In this document: in pieces, positions 35,562 to 48,907 of the stretch
How positions within the stretch are numbered: position 1 is the stretch's first letter
Layout of the letters: every line of letters begins with the position of its first letter
Source: Melittangium boletus DSM 14713
Lineage (GTDB): Bacteria; Myxococcota; Myxococcia; Myxococcales; Myxococcaceae
Assembly (NCBI RefSeq): GCF_002305855.1
Contig: NZ_CP022163.1
Location: forward strand, 2,294,292-2,358,291
DNA length: 64,000 nt
Reading direction: 5' to 3'
Made by a program: the position numbers and the translations under genes
Notes under the pieces: generated by a model
Databases searched by the model: none
Seen by the model: the letters and a program-made list of their open reading frames with translations, nothing else
What the model was told of the DNA's origin: nothing

Positions 35562-36773
35562 TTACCAGACGAGCGGCAGGCTCGTGACCGCCAGGTTGAA
35601 GCCTCCCATGAACCGCGGCGGCGATTGGGAATCCAGCCGGAACGACGGTACGCGCTTCAACCACTCCTGGTAGAACACCTTCATCTCCAGACGGGCCAGG
35701 TTCAGCCCGACACACCGGTGCGGACCCGTGTTGAACGTCTGGTGCTGCTCCGTCCGGCCCAGGATGAACTGCTCGGGATTGGGGAACGCCGCGTCGTCGT
35801 AGTTGGCCGCGGGCAGGAGCAACGACACCGTGTCACCCTTCTTGAACTGGACGCCATGGCAGACCTCGTCACGCGTCACCTGCCGGACCGTGGACGCGAT
35901 GCCATGGAGCCGCAGCAGCTCCTCGATGGCTCCGGGCAGGAGGCTGGGGTCGGCCCGGAGCTTCGCCTGCAGCTCCTGATCGCGCGCCAGGCGCAGGACG
36001 CCAAAGCTCAGGGCATTCACCACGGTCTCCAGCCCCCCGAGGAACAGGGTGATGCTGTAGCCCAGCATCTCCTGGAACGTGGGGTTCTGACCGTTGATGT
36101 TCACGTCGAGCAGATGGCTGATCAGATCCTCCTCGCGCTTCTCCTGCCGGGCCTTGATGACCTCCGCCAGGATCCCCGCGATGCGTTTGAAGACCCCCTC
36201 ACGGGTCGCGTGATCCACCGTGGAGGACGTTGCCTGCGTGGCTAGATGACGGAACTCCGCCAGACGGTCGGTGGGCATGCCGGCCAGCTTCATGAACAAC
36301 GTGACGGGCAGTGGCTCGGCGATGTCCGAGAGGAAGTCACAGCGACCCGCGGCGAGCACCTTGTCGATGAGCTCGTTCGTCATCGCCCGGATCGCCGACT
36401 CGAGTCCGGCAACGGATTTGGCAGACAGCGGCTGGTTGAGCGGTGCCCGGTACGCCGTGTGCTTCGGCGGATCTACCGAGATGGGCAGCAGAGACAAGCT
36501 CTGCTGCGAGTCCTTCGCGCCACTGATGAAGGCGTTGCTGAAGACCTCCGGGTTCATCGTGATGTCCACGATCGCCTTCTTCCGGGTCACCACCCAGCTC
36601 CCCCCATTATACGGGGTGAAGAAGATGGGCGGAGCCTCGAGGATGAGCGAGCGCATCCGGGCATGCGGATCCTGCAGCAGCCGCGGATCCCGGGCGTTGT
36701 CGTATTCGTAGACCAGCTCCGGCGGGACGTGTGCGGGAATCTTGTCCAACTTCTGTCCGTTAAAGGCATCCAT
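35562..36773 (-). CDS. Cytochrome P450
   Basis: 403 residues, usual for soluble bacterial P450s. Heme-binding loop FNTGPHRCVGLNLARLE with axial Cys354; K-helix EELLRL (ExxR) with downstream R; I-helix SITLFLGGLETVVN, in which the common acid-alcohol pair is Glu-Thr. N-terminal substrate-recognition regions (VDPPKHTAYRAPLNQPLS) are typical of CYP107/CYP199-like class I enzymes. Electrons probably come from the 2Fe-2S ferredoxin encoded 51 bp upstream; no ferredoxin reductase gene is nearby. Substrate unknown. Confidence 0.93.
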   Translation of the reverse strand: MDAFNGQKLDKIPAHVPPELVYEYDNARDPRLLQDPHARMRSLILEAPPIFFTPYNGGSWVVTRKKAIVDITMNPEVFSNAFISGAKDSQQSLSLLPISVDPPKHTAYRAPLNQPLSAKSVAGLESAIRAMTNELIDKVLAAGRCDFLSDIAEPLPVTLFMKLAGMPTDRLAEFRHLATQATSSTVDHATREGVFKRIAGILAEVIKARQEKREEDLISHLLDVNINGQNPTFQEMLGYSITLFLGGLETVVNALSFGVLRLARDQELQAKLRADPSLLPGAIEELLRLHGIASTVRQVTRDEVCHGVQFKKGDTVSLLLPAANYDDAAFPNPEQFILGRTEQHQTFNTGPHRCVGLNLARLEMKVFYQEWLKRVPSFRLDSQSPPRFMGGFNLAVTSLPLVW

Positions 36774-36824
36774 GTTCGAACATCCTTGGCTGTTGGAGAA
36801 AAAGCACGGGGACTCGACCGGTCC

Positions 36825-37151
36825 TCACTCGCTCGTCTGCGAGACGGGAAGACGGACCACCAGCCCCTCCAGCTCGGGCGTCACCTTGAGCTGACAGGTC
36901 AGCCGGCTGTTGGGCCGCACGTGGAAGGCGCACGCGATCATCCCCTCTTCCGCCGCATCGGGAGGAGGGAGCTTCGTGAGCCATGCCTCATCGACGTAGC
37001 CGTGACAGGTCGCGCAACTGGCGAAGCCTCCGCACTCGGCGACGATTCCTGGCACGAGGTTGTTCTGCGCCGCCTGCATGACAGACTGTCCCTCCTGCGC
37101 CTCGACCTCGTGCTCCTTGCCATCCGCCTCGATGAATTTGATCTTCGCCAT
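36825..37151 (-). CDS. Adrenodoxin/putidaredoxin-type 2Fe-2S ferredoxin
   Basis: 108 residues with an AGGAGG site before the ATG. Cluster ligands Cys40, Cys46, Cys49 and Cys86 follow the C-x5-C-x2-C-x36-C spacing of vertebrate-type ferredoxins (ECGGFASCATC, then LTCQL). An extra Cys74 is present. The conserved acidic segment GYVDEAWLTKLPPPDAAEEG would contact the P450. Adjacent P450 gene makes it the likely redox partner. Confidence 0.93.
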   Translation of the reverse strand: MAKIKFIEADGKEHEVEAQEGQSVMQAAQNNLVPGIVAECGGFASCATCHGYVDEAWLTKLPPPDAAEEGMIACAFHVRPNSRLTCQLKVTPELEGLVVRLPVSQTSE

Positions 37152-37185
37152 GGGTCCTCCTGGATTCCTTCCGGGTGTTGACGGG

Positions 37186-37908
37186 TCAGTTCATCCGCTC
37201 CGAGGGGACGCACAGCCGCTCGCGCAGCGTGGCCACGGGGGTCTCCCAGTGGTGCTCGAACCAGAAGTCGAGGAACAGCGGGGACGCGCGGCCCCGGTGG
37301 TACGCGGCCCGCACCCGCCGCAGGTACTCGGACCGCCCGATGCCGGGCTGTGGAGCCTTGAGGTGTCCGAGCGTGCCGACCAGCAGGATGAGCACCGCGG
37401 TCCGGATCCCCAGGTTGCCCAGGGCGTATGCCTGCAACTCCATCTCGCCCATCACATCCGTGGCGTAGCCCGTCAGCACGTGCAGCAGGTCATGCGTCTC
37501 GCGGTAGCGCTTGCCGATGTAGTCGATGTCGTTCTTGAGTTCGAGCGTCGTCTCGAAGGGCGAGATCTTGTTGTCGCGGAAGTAGCGCGCGAACTCATGG
37601 CCGAGCGTTCCTTCCGGCAGGCGCTCGAGCGCATCCAGGTCCAGTTCCTTCCCCTGCAGGGAAGGGCGCTCGGACAGCATGCGGCGCCCCGCCTCGCCGC
37701 CCTGGAGTTGCTGGGCGAGCGATGCGTAGACATTGCCATCCAGACAGGCGTTGATGAGCTGGCCATACGTGGGATTCCCCTCGTCGCCCCTGACGCGTTT
37801 CAGGGCTTGGAGCGCCACGCGCAGACGCGTGAACAGGGAGGCGTTGTCGGGCAGGAACAGGGGCTCGGCGTCGACCCCGGGGGGTTGGCTGGCATGACTC
37901 GCATTCAT
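37186..37908 (-). CDS. COQ4-like protein
   Basis: 240 residues with AAGGAGG upstream of the ATG. The COQ4 family signature is present as HDLLHVLTGYATDVMGEMEL, with the HDxxH plus distal Glu arrangement proposed to bind zinc or an oxidised quinone intermediate, followed by the terminal helices. Known COQ4 supports ubiquinone biosynthesis by oxidative decarboxylation of the ring. Myxobacteria generally use menaquinone, and this copy sits in a P450-ferredoxin-exporter operon, so a specialised role on an aromatic substrate is plausible; that is inference. Confidence 0.82.
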   Translation of the reverse strand: MNASHASQPPGVDAEPLFLPDNASLFTRLRVALQALKRVRGDEGNPTYGQLINACLDGNVYASLAQQLQGGEAGRRMLSERPSLQGKELDLDALERLPEGTLGHEFARYFRDNKISPFETTLELKNDIDYIGKRYRETHDLLHVLTGYATDVMGEMELQAYALGNLGIRTAVLILLVGTLGHLKAPQPGIGRSEYLRRVRAAYHRGRASPLFLDFWFEHHWETPVATLRERLCVPSERMN

Positions 37909-37970
37909 CTGGTCATTCCTCCTTCACTTCGGTTGTTTCCGACGTCTGGACGGCCCCGGTTCAACCCGGG

Positions 37971-38615
37971 TCATCGCCGGGCGGTGACAGGGGCCAGCCA
38001 CAATCCGACGAGCGCGTCGACCAGTCCGGCCGCGGTGGACGCCCACGTCGAGCGGGGCATCGCGGTGCCCGCGTGCAGCTCACGCTCCCGCTCGGCGCAC
38101 ATGTGCACGATCATCAACCGGCTCATGTAGCTCCGCTCCTGCCGCACCTCCTCGGGAAGACGAGGGACCAGCCGGAACATGCCGTCGATGGTCTGCTGCA
38201 TCGACGGCGAGGAGACCGCCTCGTTGATCACGAGTTCTCGCAAGGACGGATGAGTCGTCACCTGGGCGATGAACCGCGCGTACCAGGAGGGACTGCCCAG
38301 CGAAGCGAGGTGCTCGGTGTTCGACCGCACGAGGCAGGACACCCAGTCGCGCAAGTCGGGCGAGTCGGTGATTTTCGCGAGCATGTCGGTCCGCCGCCGT
38401 TCCACCGACTCGGCGTGCCGGCGCACGATCGCCACCACCAGGTCCTCCTTGCTGCCAAAGTGGTAGCCCACCGCGAAGTTGTTCGACTGGCCCGCCGCTT
38501 CGCTCACCTGGCGGTTGGAGACCGCCTCCACTCCGTGCTCGGCGAACAGCCGCTCCGCGGTGACGAGGATCAGCTCGCGTGTCTCGCCGCCCCGGTCGGA
38601 TTTGCCCGGCCTCAT
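37971..38615 (-). CDS. TetR-family regulator of the COQ4-P450-MFS operon
   Basis: 214 residues. N-terminal helix-turn-helix at about 17-62: ILVTAERLFAEHGVEAVSNRQV and AVGYHFGSKEDLV. The C-terminal ligand domain (about 80-214) ends with LVDALVGLWLAP, as in TetR_C_11-like regulators. It is the first gene of a five-gene minus-strand run, and a 35-bp imperfect palindrome overlapping a -35/-10 pair lies 110 bp upstream. Likely represses the operon in response to a small hydrophobic ligand. Confidence 0.87.
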   Translation of the reverse strand: MRPGKSDRGGETRELILVTAERLFAEHGVEAVSNRQVSEAAGQSNNFAVGYHFGSKEDLVVAIVRRHAESVERRRTDMLAKITDSPDLRDWVSCLVRSNTEHLASLGSPSWYARFIAQVTTHPSLRELVINEAVSSPSMQQTIDGMFRLVPRLPEEVRQERSYMSRLMIVHMCAERERELHAGTAMPRSTWASTAAGLVDALVGLWLAPVTARR

Positions 38616-38724
38616 CCGCGCACCGGGACCCTTTCCAGACGGCGCGGCAACACGCTCGATACGGTCTGGTCGGCACTCATCAAGACCTCCAGGAGATGGC
38701 CCATCCGCGAGCCCATGCGAACAG

Positions 38725-38761
38725 AATTAAGTCGATCGACTGATGAAGTCAACCGACTTAA
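38725..38761 (-). promoter_or_regulatory. Palindromic TetR operator overlapping a promoter
   Basis: TTAAGTCGATCGACT (38727-38741) and AGTCAACCGACTTAA (38747-38761) are inverted repeats matching at 13 of 15 positions across a 5-bp spacer. On the minus strand the same stretch contains TTGACT (38752-38747) and TTAATT (38730-38725) separated by 16 bp, a plausible promoter for the tetR-led operon. A repressor on the palindrome would cover it. Confidence 0.6.
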
Positions 38762-38926
38762 TCCAGGGCCCGAGAAGGCTCACGCAGAACAAGTCGGAAA
38801 GAAGCCGGAATCGAATCCGCCGCCAGAAGCGCCAGGCGAGCGCCTTGGGCACCGGCGGCTGGCGGTACCTGACGGCACCCGTCGAGAGTCGACTCGACGG
38901 GTGCCGAGCCAGGGCGCTGGCCGTTC

Positions 38927-39729
38927 CTACTTCGGCAACAAGGCGCTCATCTGATTGTAGATGAACCGCGCCGCGCGCTGGGGGTTCAGCCTGTAGACAG
39001 CGTCCATGAGCGTGGCGTCGTTTCCCACCATGACGCGTTCCCGATTGCGCTCGATGCCCTCGATGATGATCCGCGCGGCCTTGTCAGGCATCAGCGTCTT
39101 GAACGATCCGGCCTCTCCCTTCGCTGGCTGACGGGCATCCAGACCCGAGTTCACCATGATGTTCGTGCGAACCGCTCCCGGAAACACCACCGTGACCCGC
39201 ACGTTCGTCCCCTGGAGTTCCGAGTTCAGACCTTCCGTCAGGAGCTTCACGGCCGCCTTGGCGGCCCCATAGATGGTCTGCCCCGGCACGGGCAGGAATC
39301 CCCCCATGCTGGAGACGTTCGTGATGTGGGCCTCGGGGCGTGCGAGCAGATGCGGCAGGAACGCCTTGGTCATGTAGAGCGTGCCGAACAGGTTGACGTT
39401 CATCACCCGGTCGATCGCCGCGTAATCGAGGTCCTTCAACCGGACAAAGGGTTGAATGATGCCCGCGTTGTTGATGATGCCGTCGACCGTCCCAAAGCGG
39501 GAGAGGACCTGACCCGGAAGCGCTTCCACCAAGCCCCGATCCGTGATGTTCACGGTGTAGGTGGCCAGCTTGTCCCGGTTCGCTCCAGCCAGCTCGCGGG
39601 TCCCTTCAAGGGCAGACGTGTTGATGTCCACGGCGGCGACGCTCGCGCCTTTCGCCAGAAGCGCCAGGACCAACTCCCTGCCCATCCCACTGCCGCCGCC
39701 GGTCACGACGACGACCTTGTTCTGGACCT

Positions 39730-39733
<4 letters not shown>
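38927..39733 (-). CDS. Short-chain dehydrogenase/reductase
   Basis: 268 residues, classical SDR. Cofactor motif TGGGSGMG (11-18), acidic residue after strand 2 (AAVDINTS) suggesting NAD preference, NNAG, catalytic Ser in NVSSMGG and Tyr/Lys in YGAAK, then PGAVRTNIM. Its ATG overlaps the upstream propeller gene stop by 4 bp. Last gene of the Baeyer-Villiger operon; it may make the ketone substrate from an alcohol or act on a downstream product. Confidence 0.9.
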
Positions 39734-43211
<3,478 letters not shown>

Positions 43212-43244
43212 CCGCACACGTCCTTTCGGCTCGACAGCCGCGCT

Positions 43245-43310
43245 ATGTACACGGCTGTGTACATCACTGGACTTAACTCAATTCCTGTCGTAAGTAAACA
43301 GCCGTGTACA
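43245..43310. promoter_or_regulatory. Inverted-repeat operator pair between BVMO operon and tetR
   Basis: TGTACACGGCTGT (43246-43258) is repeated as its exact reverse complement ACAGCCGTGTACA (43298-43310). The left copy also lies in a 20-bp near-palindrome ATGTACACGG/CTGTGTACAT (43245-43264, one mismatch). The right copy overlaps the GTG start codon of tetR. Spacing between copies is 52 bp. This layout predicts one repressor controlling both divergent genes. Confidence 0.65.
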
Positions 43311-43891
43311 CATCCCGCCCAACCGACCCCAAGCCATCGGCGCGCCAGCGAGACGCCGAGCGCACGCGAGCCTCCCTGATCACCGCCGCGCGGACCCTGT
43401 TCTCCACGCGGGGCTTCGCCAACACGGGCGTACGGGACATCGCGGAACTGGCCGGGGTGAACTCCTCGCTCGTCGGCCGCTACTTCGGCTCGAAGCAGGG
43501 GCTGTACCGGGAGACACTGGAGCAGGTGCTCGATATCACCCCGCTCCTCCAGGTAGACAGACGCCGGTTCGGTGAGACCGTGGTGTCCCTCTTCCTCGGC
43601 GCACAGGACGCTCCGGGCCCACTGGCGATGCTGATCCTCTCGGCGGTCGACCCCGAGGCGTACGCGACGAGCGTCGAGCTGCTCCAGAAGAAGGCCATCG
43701 AGCCCCTGGCCCGCTGGCTGGGGCCTCCGGATGGAGAGGGGCGCGCGGCACGGCTCAACATCCTCTGGAGCGGCTTTCTCATCAGCTGGAGGCTGCTGCC
43801 CATCCAGCAGCTCTCCGAGGCGCGCAACGCCTCCACCCGCCGCTGGCTGGAGGCCGAGATCCAGGCGATCGTCGACGAAGGCGCGCCCTGA
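43304..43891 (+). CDS. TetR-family regulator of the Baeyer-Villiger operon
   Basis: 195 residues from a GTG at 43304. The helix-turn-helix is clear: TRASLITAARTLFSTRGFAN, VRDIAELAGVNSSLVGRYFG, SKQGLYRETL. The C-terminal domain has features of TetR_C_17/PsrA-like regulators. The start codon lies inside an operator repeat, so translation or transcription of its own gene is probably self-limited. Divergent from the monooxygenase operon. Confidence 0.85.
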   Translation: MYTSRPTDPKPSARQRDAERTRASLITAARTLFSTRGFANTGVRDIAELAGVNSSLVGRYFGSKQGLYRETLEQVLDITPLLQVDRRRFGETVVSLFLGAQDAPGPLAMLILSAVDPEAYATSVELLQKKAIEPLARWLGPPDGEGRAARLNILWSGFLISWRLLPIQQLSEARNASTRRWLEAEIQAIVDEGAP

Positions 43892-43998
43892 AAGATGCCT
43901 CGGCCTGCATCGGACCGGGCTGGCCCCTGTACACCGTGCCCGCATCTTCCGCGAGAGGGGGGCTGGCACTCTCCACTCGCGGGACACAAGTCACAGGC

Positions 43999-44391
43999 AT
44001 GGCAACCGTCGAGCTTGGCAAAGGCAACTTCAAGGACACCGTGTCGAAGGAGGGGATTGTCCTCATCGACTGGTGGGCATCCTGGTGCGCGCCCTGTCGC
44101 GCCTTCGCTCCTGTCTTCGAGCAGGCCAGCGAGAAGCACCCGGATATCACCTTCGGGAAGATCGATACCGACCAGGAAGCGGAGCTCTCCGGCGCGTTCG
44201 CGATCCGCTCAATCCCCACGCTGATGGTCTTCCGCGACGGAATCATGCTCTTCGAGCGGGCCGGGGCACTGCCAGCGGTGGCGCTCGAGGACATCGTCCG
44301 CCAGGTCCGCGAGTTGGACATGAACGAGGTGCGCAAGCAAGTCGTGGAGCGAGAGGTCCGGCAGCAGCCCAGTGGCTCACCCCAGACTTGA
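43999..44391 (+). CDS. Thioredoxin
   Basis: 130 residues from the ATG at 43999. Active site WCAPC (Cys30, Cys33) rather than the canonical WCGPC, followed by RAFAPVFEQ; cis-Pro loop SIPTL. No signal peptide, so cytoplasmic. The C-terminal 20 residues (after VRELDMNEV) extend past the usual fold. Gly-to-Ala between the cysteines is common in TrxC-like or secondary thioredoxins and may shift redox potential. Confidence 0.9.
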   Translation: MATVELGKGNFKDTVSKEGIVLIDWWASWCAPCRAFAPVFEQASEKHPDITFGKIDTDQEAELSGAFAIRSIPTLMVFRDGIMLFERAGALPAVALEDIVRQVRELDMNEVRKQVVEREVRQQPSGSPQT

Positions 44392-44485
44392 CGCCGAGGG
44401 GAAGAACGCCTCCATGGAGACGCCACCTTGGCGTTGTGCATCCACGACTCCATATCTTGGTAACTCATGCAGAGGGAGCGAAGAC

Positions 44486-44938
44486 ATGAAGAGCTCGAGC
44501 ATCGCAACCGCGCTTGTCTGCCTGATGGCAACCACCGCCGCGCAGGCGCAGCAGGCGGCACAACAGCAAGAGGGGAAGCAGGCACAGCCGCCCACGACAA
44601 CGGAGCCGCATTCCATCGCGGGCGGCGCGCTCCTGGGCGTGGAGGTCCGGGAGCTGACGCTCATCGCCACCGGATACCGGGCGTCGAAGATCCTCGGCGA
44701 CACGGTGTACAACGACAAGAATGAGAGGATTGGCAGACTCGAGGATCTCATCATCAAGCCAGATGGCACGGTCTCCTACGCCATCCTCGAGGTGGGCGGA
44801 TTCCTCGGTATGGGGACACACCGGGTGGCCATCCCGGTCGGCCAGTTCACCGGGGTGAAACCCCGCATCACGCTCCCTGGCGCGACGAAGGACACCCTGA
44901 AGAAGATGCCCGAGTTCACCTACGCGAAGGGCCAGTAG
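44486..44938 (+). CDS. Exported PRC-barrel domain protein
   Basis: 150 residues from the ATG at 44486 (GAGGGAG upstream). Signal peptide ends at AQAQQ, then a Gln-rich stretch (AAQQQEGKQAQPP). The PRC barrel spans about 65-150: ASKILGDTVYNDKNERIGRL, EDLIIKPDGTVSYAILEVGGF, HRVAIPVGQF. PRC barrels act in photosynthetic reaction centres, RimM and small envelope proteins; no specific function is assigned to the exported type. Confidence 0.82.
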   Translation: MKSSSIATALVCLMATTAAQAQQAAQQQEGKQAQPPTTTEPHSIAGGALLGVEVRELTLIATGYRASKILGDTVYNDKNERIGRLEDLIIKPDGTVSYAILEVGGFLGMGTHRVAIPVGQFTGVKPRITLPGATKDTLKKMPEFTYAKGQ

Positions 44939-45074
44939 GCCGCCAGACAGGCCCTGGGAACATCCAGCCCGCACGAGTCCGGCCCCCATTTCCGCCCCGC
45001 GCATTCGCAGCGCCTCCCAAAGGCGCTATCCTGGGAAAGCCCTTCATCTCGGAAAGGCATCCCAGGAGGCACGC

Positions 45075-45458
45075 ATGCAGACGAAGTCTTTTGTCGTGAG
45101 CATCATGTTGGTCGCGGGGCTGTTGGCGGGCTGTGGTGGCATCGAGAGCGACACGGAGGTCGGGTCCGCTTCCATCGGCGGTGAGAGTGCCGAAGTCAGC
45201 GCCCAGGCGTGTAATGACTGTGGCTGGCTCTTCGTGCGGTGCATGTCGCGCGCGTCGACCAACGAGGCCGCGGCCCAGTGTGAAGAGTCCCGGGCGCTCT
45301 GCGAGGAGACCTTCTGCAACCAAGTCCGGCAGGCCAGTGCATGCTCGGACACGTGCGACGCGAAGCTCAACACCTGCCTCCGCAACGGCACCGTCCACCT
45401 GTCCATCTGCTTCGACCGCCACGAGAACTGCATGCAGATGTGCCCGATCGAGGAGTAG
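45075..45458 (+). CDS. Small cysteine-rich lipoprotein with internal duplication
   Basis: 127 residues. Lipobox LLAGC puts lipidated Cys at 20. Twelve further cysteines fall into two six-Cys blocks of nearly equal spacing: 46-x2-49-x6-56-x12-69-x6-76-x4-81 and 90-x3-94-x6-101-x10-112-x6-119-x3-123. Each block looks like two helices cross-linked by disulfides, so this is a tandem duplication of a small disulfide module. No named domain recognised. Located at the cell envelope; the even cysteine number suggests six disulfides. Function unknown. Confidence 0.78.
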   Translation: MQTKSFVVSIMLVAGLLAGCGGIESDTEVGSASIGGESAEVSAQACNDCGWLFVRCMSRASTNEAAAQCEESRALCEETFCNQVRQASACSDTCDAKLNTCLRNGTVHLSICFDRHENCMQMCPIEE

Positions 45459-45613
45459 CGGATGCAGCCGCGCCGGGCGCTTCGACACCATCCCCGCGCG
45501 GCGCACGCCGTAACCGTTCCCCAGCTCAGGCGGTGAGCGCGAGCTGCGGTTCAGACGCGGAGGGGAGGAGCGAAGGCCCGCATAGGCCGCGGCGGTGCGC
45601 GGCGAGGGTCTCG

Positions 45614-46477
45614 TCACGGCCGCAACGATTGGAGCCGAGGGGTCCGGTCCGGAGCAGTGGCCACCATGGCGTCGATCAGCGTGCGGGCCTCGCCGGGCCC
45701 CTGGACGCCCAATGCCGTCAGCGTGGAGTTGCGGCTGAGCGTCCACAGCAGGAGCGAGACGGCGGAGGTGGGCAGCTTGCCGAGGACCGCCGCGCCCGAG
45801 GGCGTCAGGGGATTGCCGAGGGAGCGGACCAGCTCGAGTCCCTCGGTCAGACCCAGGGCGAGTTCGCGCGCCTCCGTCCAGGAGAGGCCATGGCCGCGCC
45901 GGTAGACCCGGTCGAAGATGATCATCATCGGCACGACCAGGGCCGCGTGGGTGCGCAACCAGCTGTGCATGTCGGTCTGGGTGTCCGTGGCGATGCCCGC
46001 CTGGGAGAAGACCTCGGCCCAAGCGGGATCCGTGACGATGGTGATCTGCGGCGCGACGGCCGAGCGGGGAATGACCTGGGCCTTGAGCCGGCCGTCGACG
46101 AGCCCGGCCATGATGGCCGGAAAGCCGAAGCGGAAGCGGTCGGCGCCCACCACGTCGCGCAACCGGTCGAGGGGCGCGAAGGTGTTGAACATGAACATCA
46201 CCTGCTTCGCGGCGCTCTGGCGCAACGCGGGCAGCACCGCGTCCACCTGGGACTCGAGCACGGAGACCAGCACCAGGTCCCACGGGACGGTGGTGTCGAG
46301 CGCGTCACTCACCTCGACGGGCGCGCGCTCGCCGCGGGTGGTGACGATGGCGCGCTCCTTTCGCAGCCAGTCGAGACGTGCTCCTCGGGCGATGACCGTC
46401 ACGTCGTGGCGCGCGCGCGAGAGGTGGAAGGCGAAGGTGCTACCGATGGCTCCAGGACCCAGGATGGCGATCTTCAT
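45614..46477 (-). CDS. Ketopantoate reductase-family protein
   Basis: 287 residues from the ATG at 46477 with AGAGGGGG upstream. NADPH Rossmann motif ILGPGAIGSTFAFHLSR at the N-terminus fits PanE/ApbA, as do LVLVSVLESQVDAVLP and the C-terminal helical domain. The normal catalytic Lys region is not evident: the segment around WLRTHAALVVPM lacks the usual KxxxNxxxN pattern, so this may be a paralogue with another 2-keto acid or unknown substrate. Stand-alone gene. Confidence 0.75.
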   Translation of the reverse strand: MKIAILGPGAIGSTFAFHLSRARHDVTVIARGARLDWLRKERAIVTTRGERAPVEVSDALDTTVPWDLVLVSVLESQVDAVLPALRQSAAKQVMFMFNTFAPLDRLRDVVGADRFRFGFPAIMAGLVDGRLKAQVIPRSAVAPQITIVTDPAWAEVFSQAGIATDTQTDMHSWLRTHAALVVPMMIIFDRVYRRGHGLSWTEARELALGLTEGLELVRSLGNPLTPSGAAVLGKLPTSAVSLLLWTLSRNSTLTALGVQGPGEARTLIDAMVATAPDRTPRLQSLRP

Positions 46478-46578
46478 GGGGCCCCCTCTAACAAGCCCGG
46501 TCGTTCCATTCATGGAACAGTGCGTGCCGACGCGGGGGGCTGACACCGGCCTGGAAGCCCGTTACATCCTTCCTCGCC

Positions 46579-47604
<1,026 letters not shown>

Positions 47605-47716
47605 GCAGGTGACGCCGCACTTCCACTCGCTGGTGCCGGACGGCGTCTTCGTGCCGGGGGAGGGAGGCGTGCGCTTCGAGGCGAGGTCCCCCATCCGCCC
47701 CATGCGTCGCGGCGCG

Positions 47717-48907
47717 CTACGGGTCGAGCCGCGTCAACGAGATGTCGCGGATTTGGAAGTCGTCCAGATTGCCGGTGGAGCCGCCTCCACTGTCACGGCT
47801 GTGGATCTCGATGGTGTTGTTCCCCTGCAGGAACAGGCCGCTCTCGAACACCATGGACTTGCCCTGCCAGGACTCCGCGCTCTGCACGGGCAGGGTGCGC
47901 TGGGCATGGCCATTGATGACCACACGGTTGGTGGAGTTATCCACGTCGAACAGGTCGAAGTTCAGCTTCACGAAGGGCCCCCGCGGCACCGCGGGCAGGT
48001 AGAGGTTCAACGTGAGCTTCGTGGTGGGCGACGGCACCTGCCAGGTCGCCATGGTGTTGTCGCCCAGGTGCTCGACCTGGGTGTAGAGGCTCGTGGTGAG
48101 GGACGAGACGTGCACAATCTGCAGGGCACTCTCGCCTCCCGAGTACCGCACGCTCACGCCGTACCAGAGGTCTCCCACCACCTGGGGCTGGATGTTCTGG
48201 ATGGCCTGCGTGGCCTGGTTGTCCAGGAAGGCGGTGTCGAGGTCCGAGAGGGTCCAGTTCGCGGTGCTGTCGAAGCGCACTCCGTCCAGACTCTTGCGGA
48301 TAGAATAGCCGAGCACGCCCGAGCCGGTCATCGGGTTCCACGACAGCCGGATGCCATTGTTCGTGACCGAGTACGCCAGCCCGGTGACCGGAGCCAGGGA
48401 GCCGTTGCCCGAGTGCAACGAGGTCACCGACTCGATGTCAGAGCCCGGGGTGGAAGAGTTGCTGGTCGCCGTGGACAGGTCCTCGATGCGGACATAGCGC
48501 GCCGAGGATAGCCCCGTCGCGGAGATGTCCAGGAGGCTGAACGCCGAGCCGGTACCGACCAGCACGAAGCTGGCGGGGTCGGTACTGTCGGAGATGAGCA
48601 CGCGGTACTCCTCGTCGACACCACCCGTGGCGCTGCCGATTTCGCGGATCTCGATGTCCGGTCCCGACCCGTCCACGATGGGCGTATCCCCCATGTCCAG
48701 CACGATGGAGGCGCCCGGGCCGCCCATGGCCAAGAATTTGCTGTCAGGCGCCCCGAGTGTGTCCAACGGGTTCGAGCTGCTGTTGCCGACATTCCCCGTC
48801 AGCACCACGGAACTGATCACCTGCTTGGCATAAGGCTCGGAGGCCTGGGCCTGCCCCGCCACTCCCAGGGACAGCATGAGTCCCGTGACTGCTTTCAATC
48901 CCTTCAT
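47717..48907 (-). CDS. Secreted beta-sandwich protein of unknown function
   Basis: 396 residues with a signal peptide (MKGLKAVTGLMLSLGV ... AQAS). Residues about 25-160 resemble the cell-surface DUF/discoidin-like module seen in secreted bacterial proteins (LGAPDSKFLAMGGPGASIVLDMG, then IEIREIGSATGGVDEEYRVLIS split over strands, ARYVRIEDLS). A fibronectin-III-like stretch follows (VTNNGIRLSWNPMTGSGVLGYS), and a final jelly-roll-like part ends DDFQIRDISLTRL. Probably an extracellular binding protein. A 9-bp hairpin palindrome lies 34 bp before the start. Confidence 0.65.
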   Translation of the reverse strand: MKGLKAVTGLMLSLGVAGQAQASEPYAKQVISSVVLTGNVGNSSSNPLDTLGAPDSKFLAMGGPGASIVLDMGDTPIVDGSGPDIEIREIGSATGGVDEEYRVLISDSTDPASFVLVGTGSAFSLLDISATGLSSARYVRIEDLSTATSNSSTPGSDIESVTSLHSGNGSLAPVTGLAYSVTNNGIRLSWNPMTGSGVLGYSIRKSLDGVRFDSTANWTLSDLDTAFLDNQATQAIQNIQPQVVGDLWYGVSVRYSGGESALQIVHVSSLTTSLYTQVEHLGDNTMATWQVPSPTTKLTLNLYLPAVPRGPFVKLNFDLFDVDNSTNRVVINGHAQRTLPVQSAESWQGKSMVFESGLFLQGNNTIEIHSRDSGGGSTGNLDDFQIRDISLTRLDP

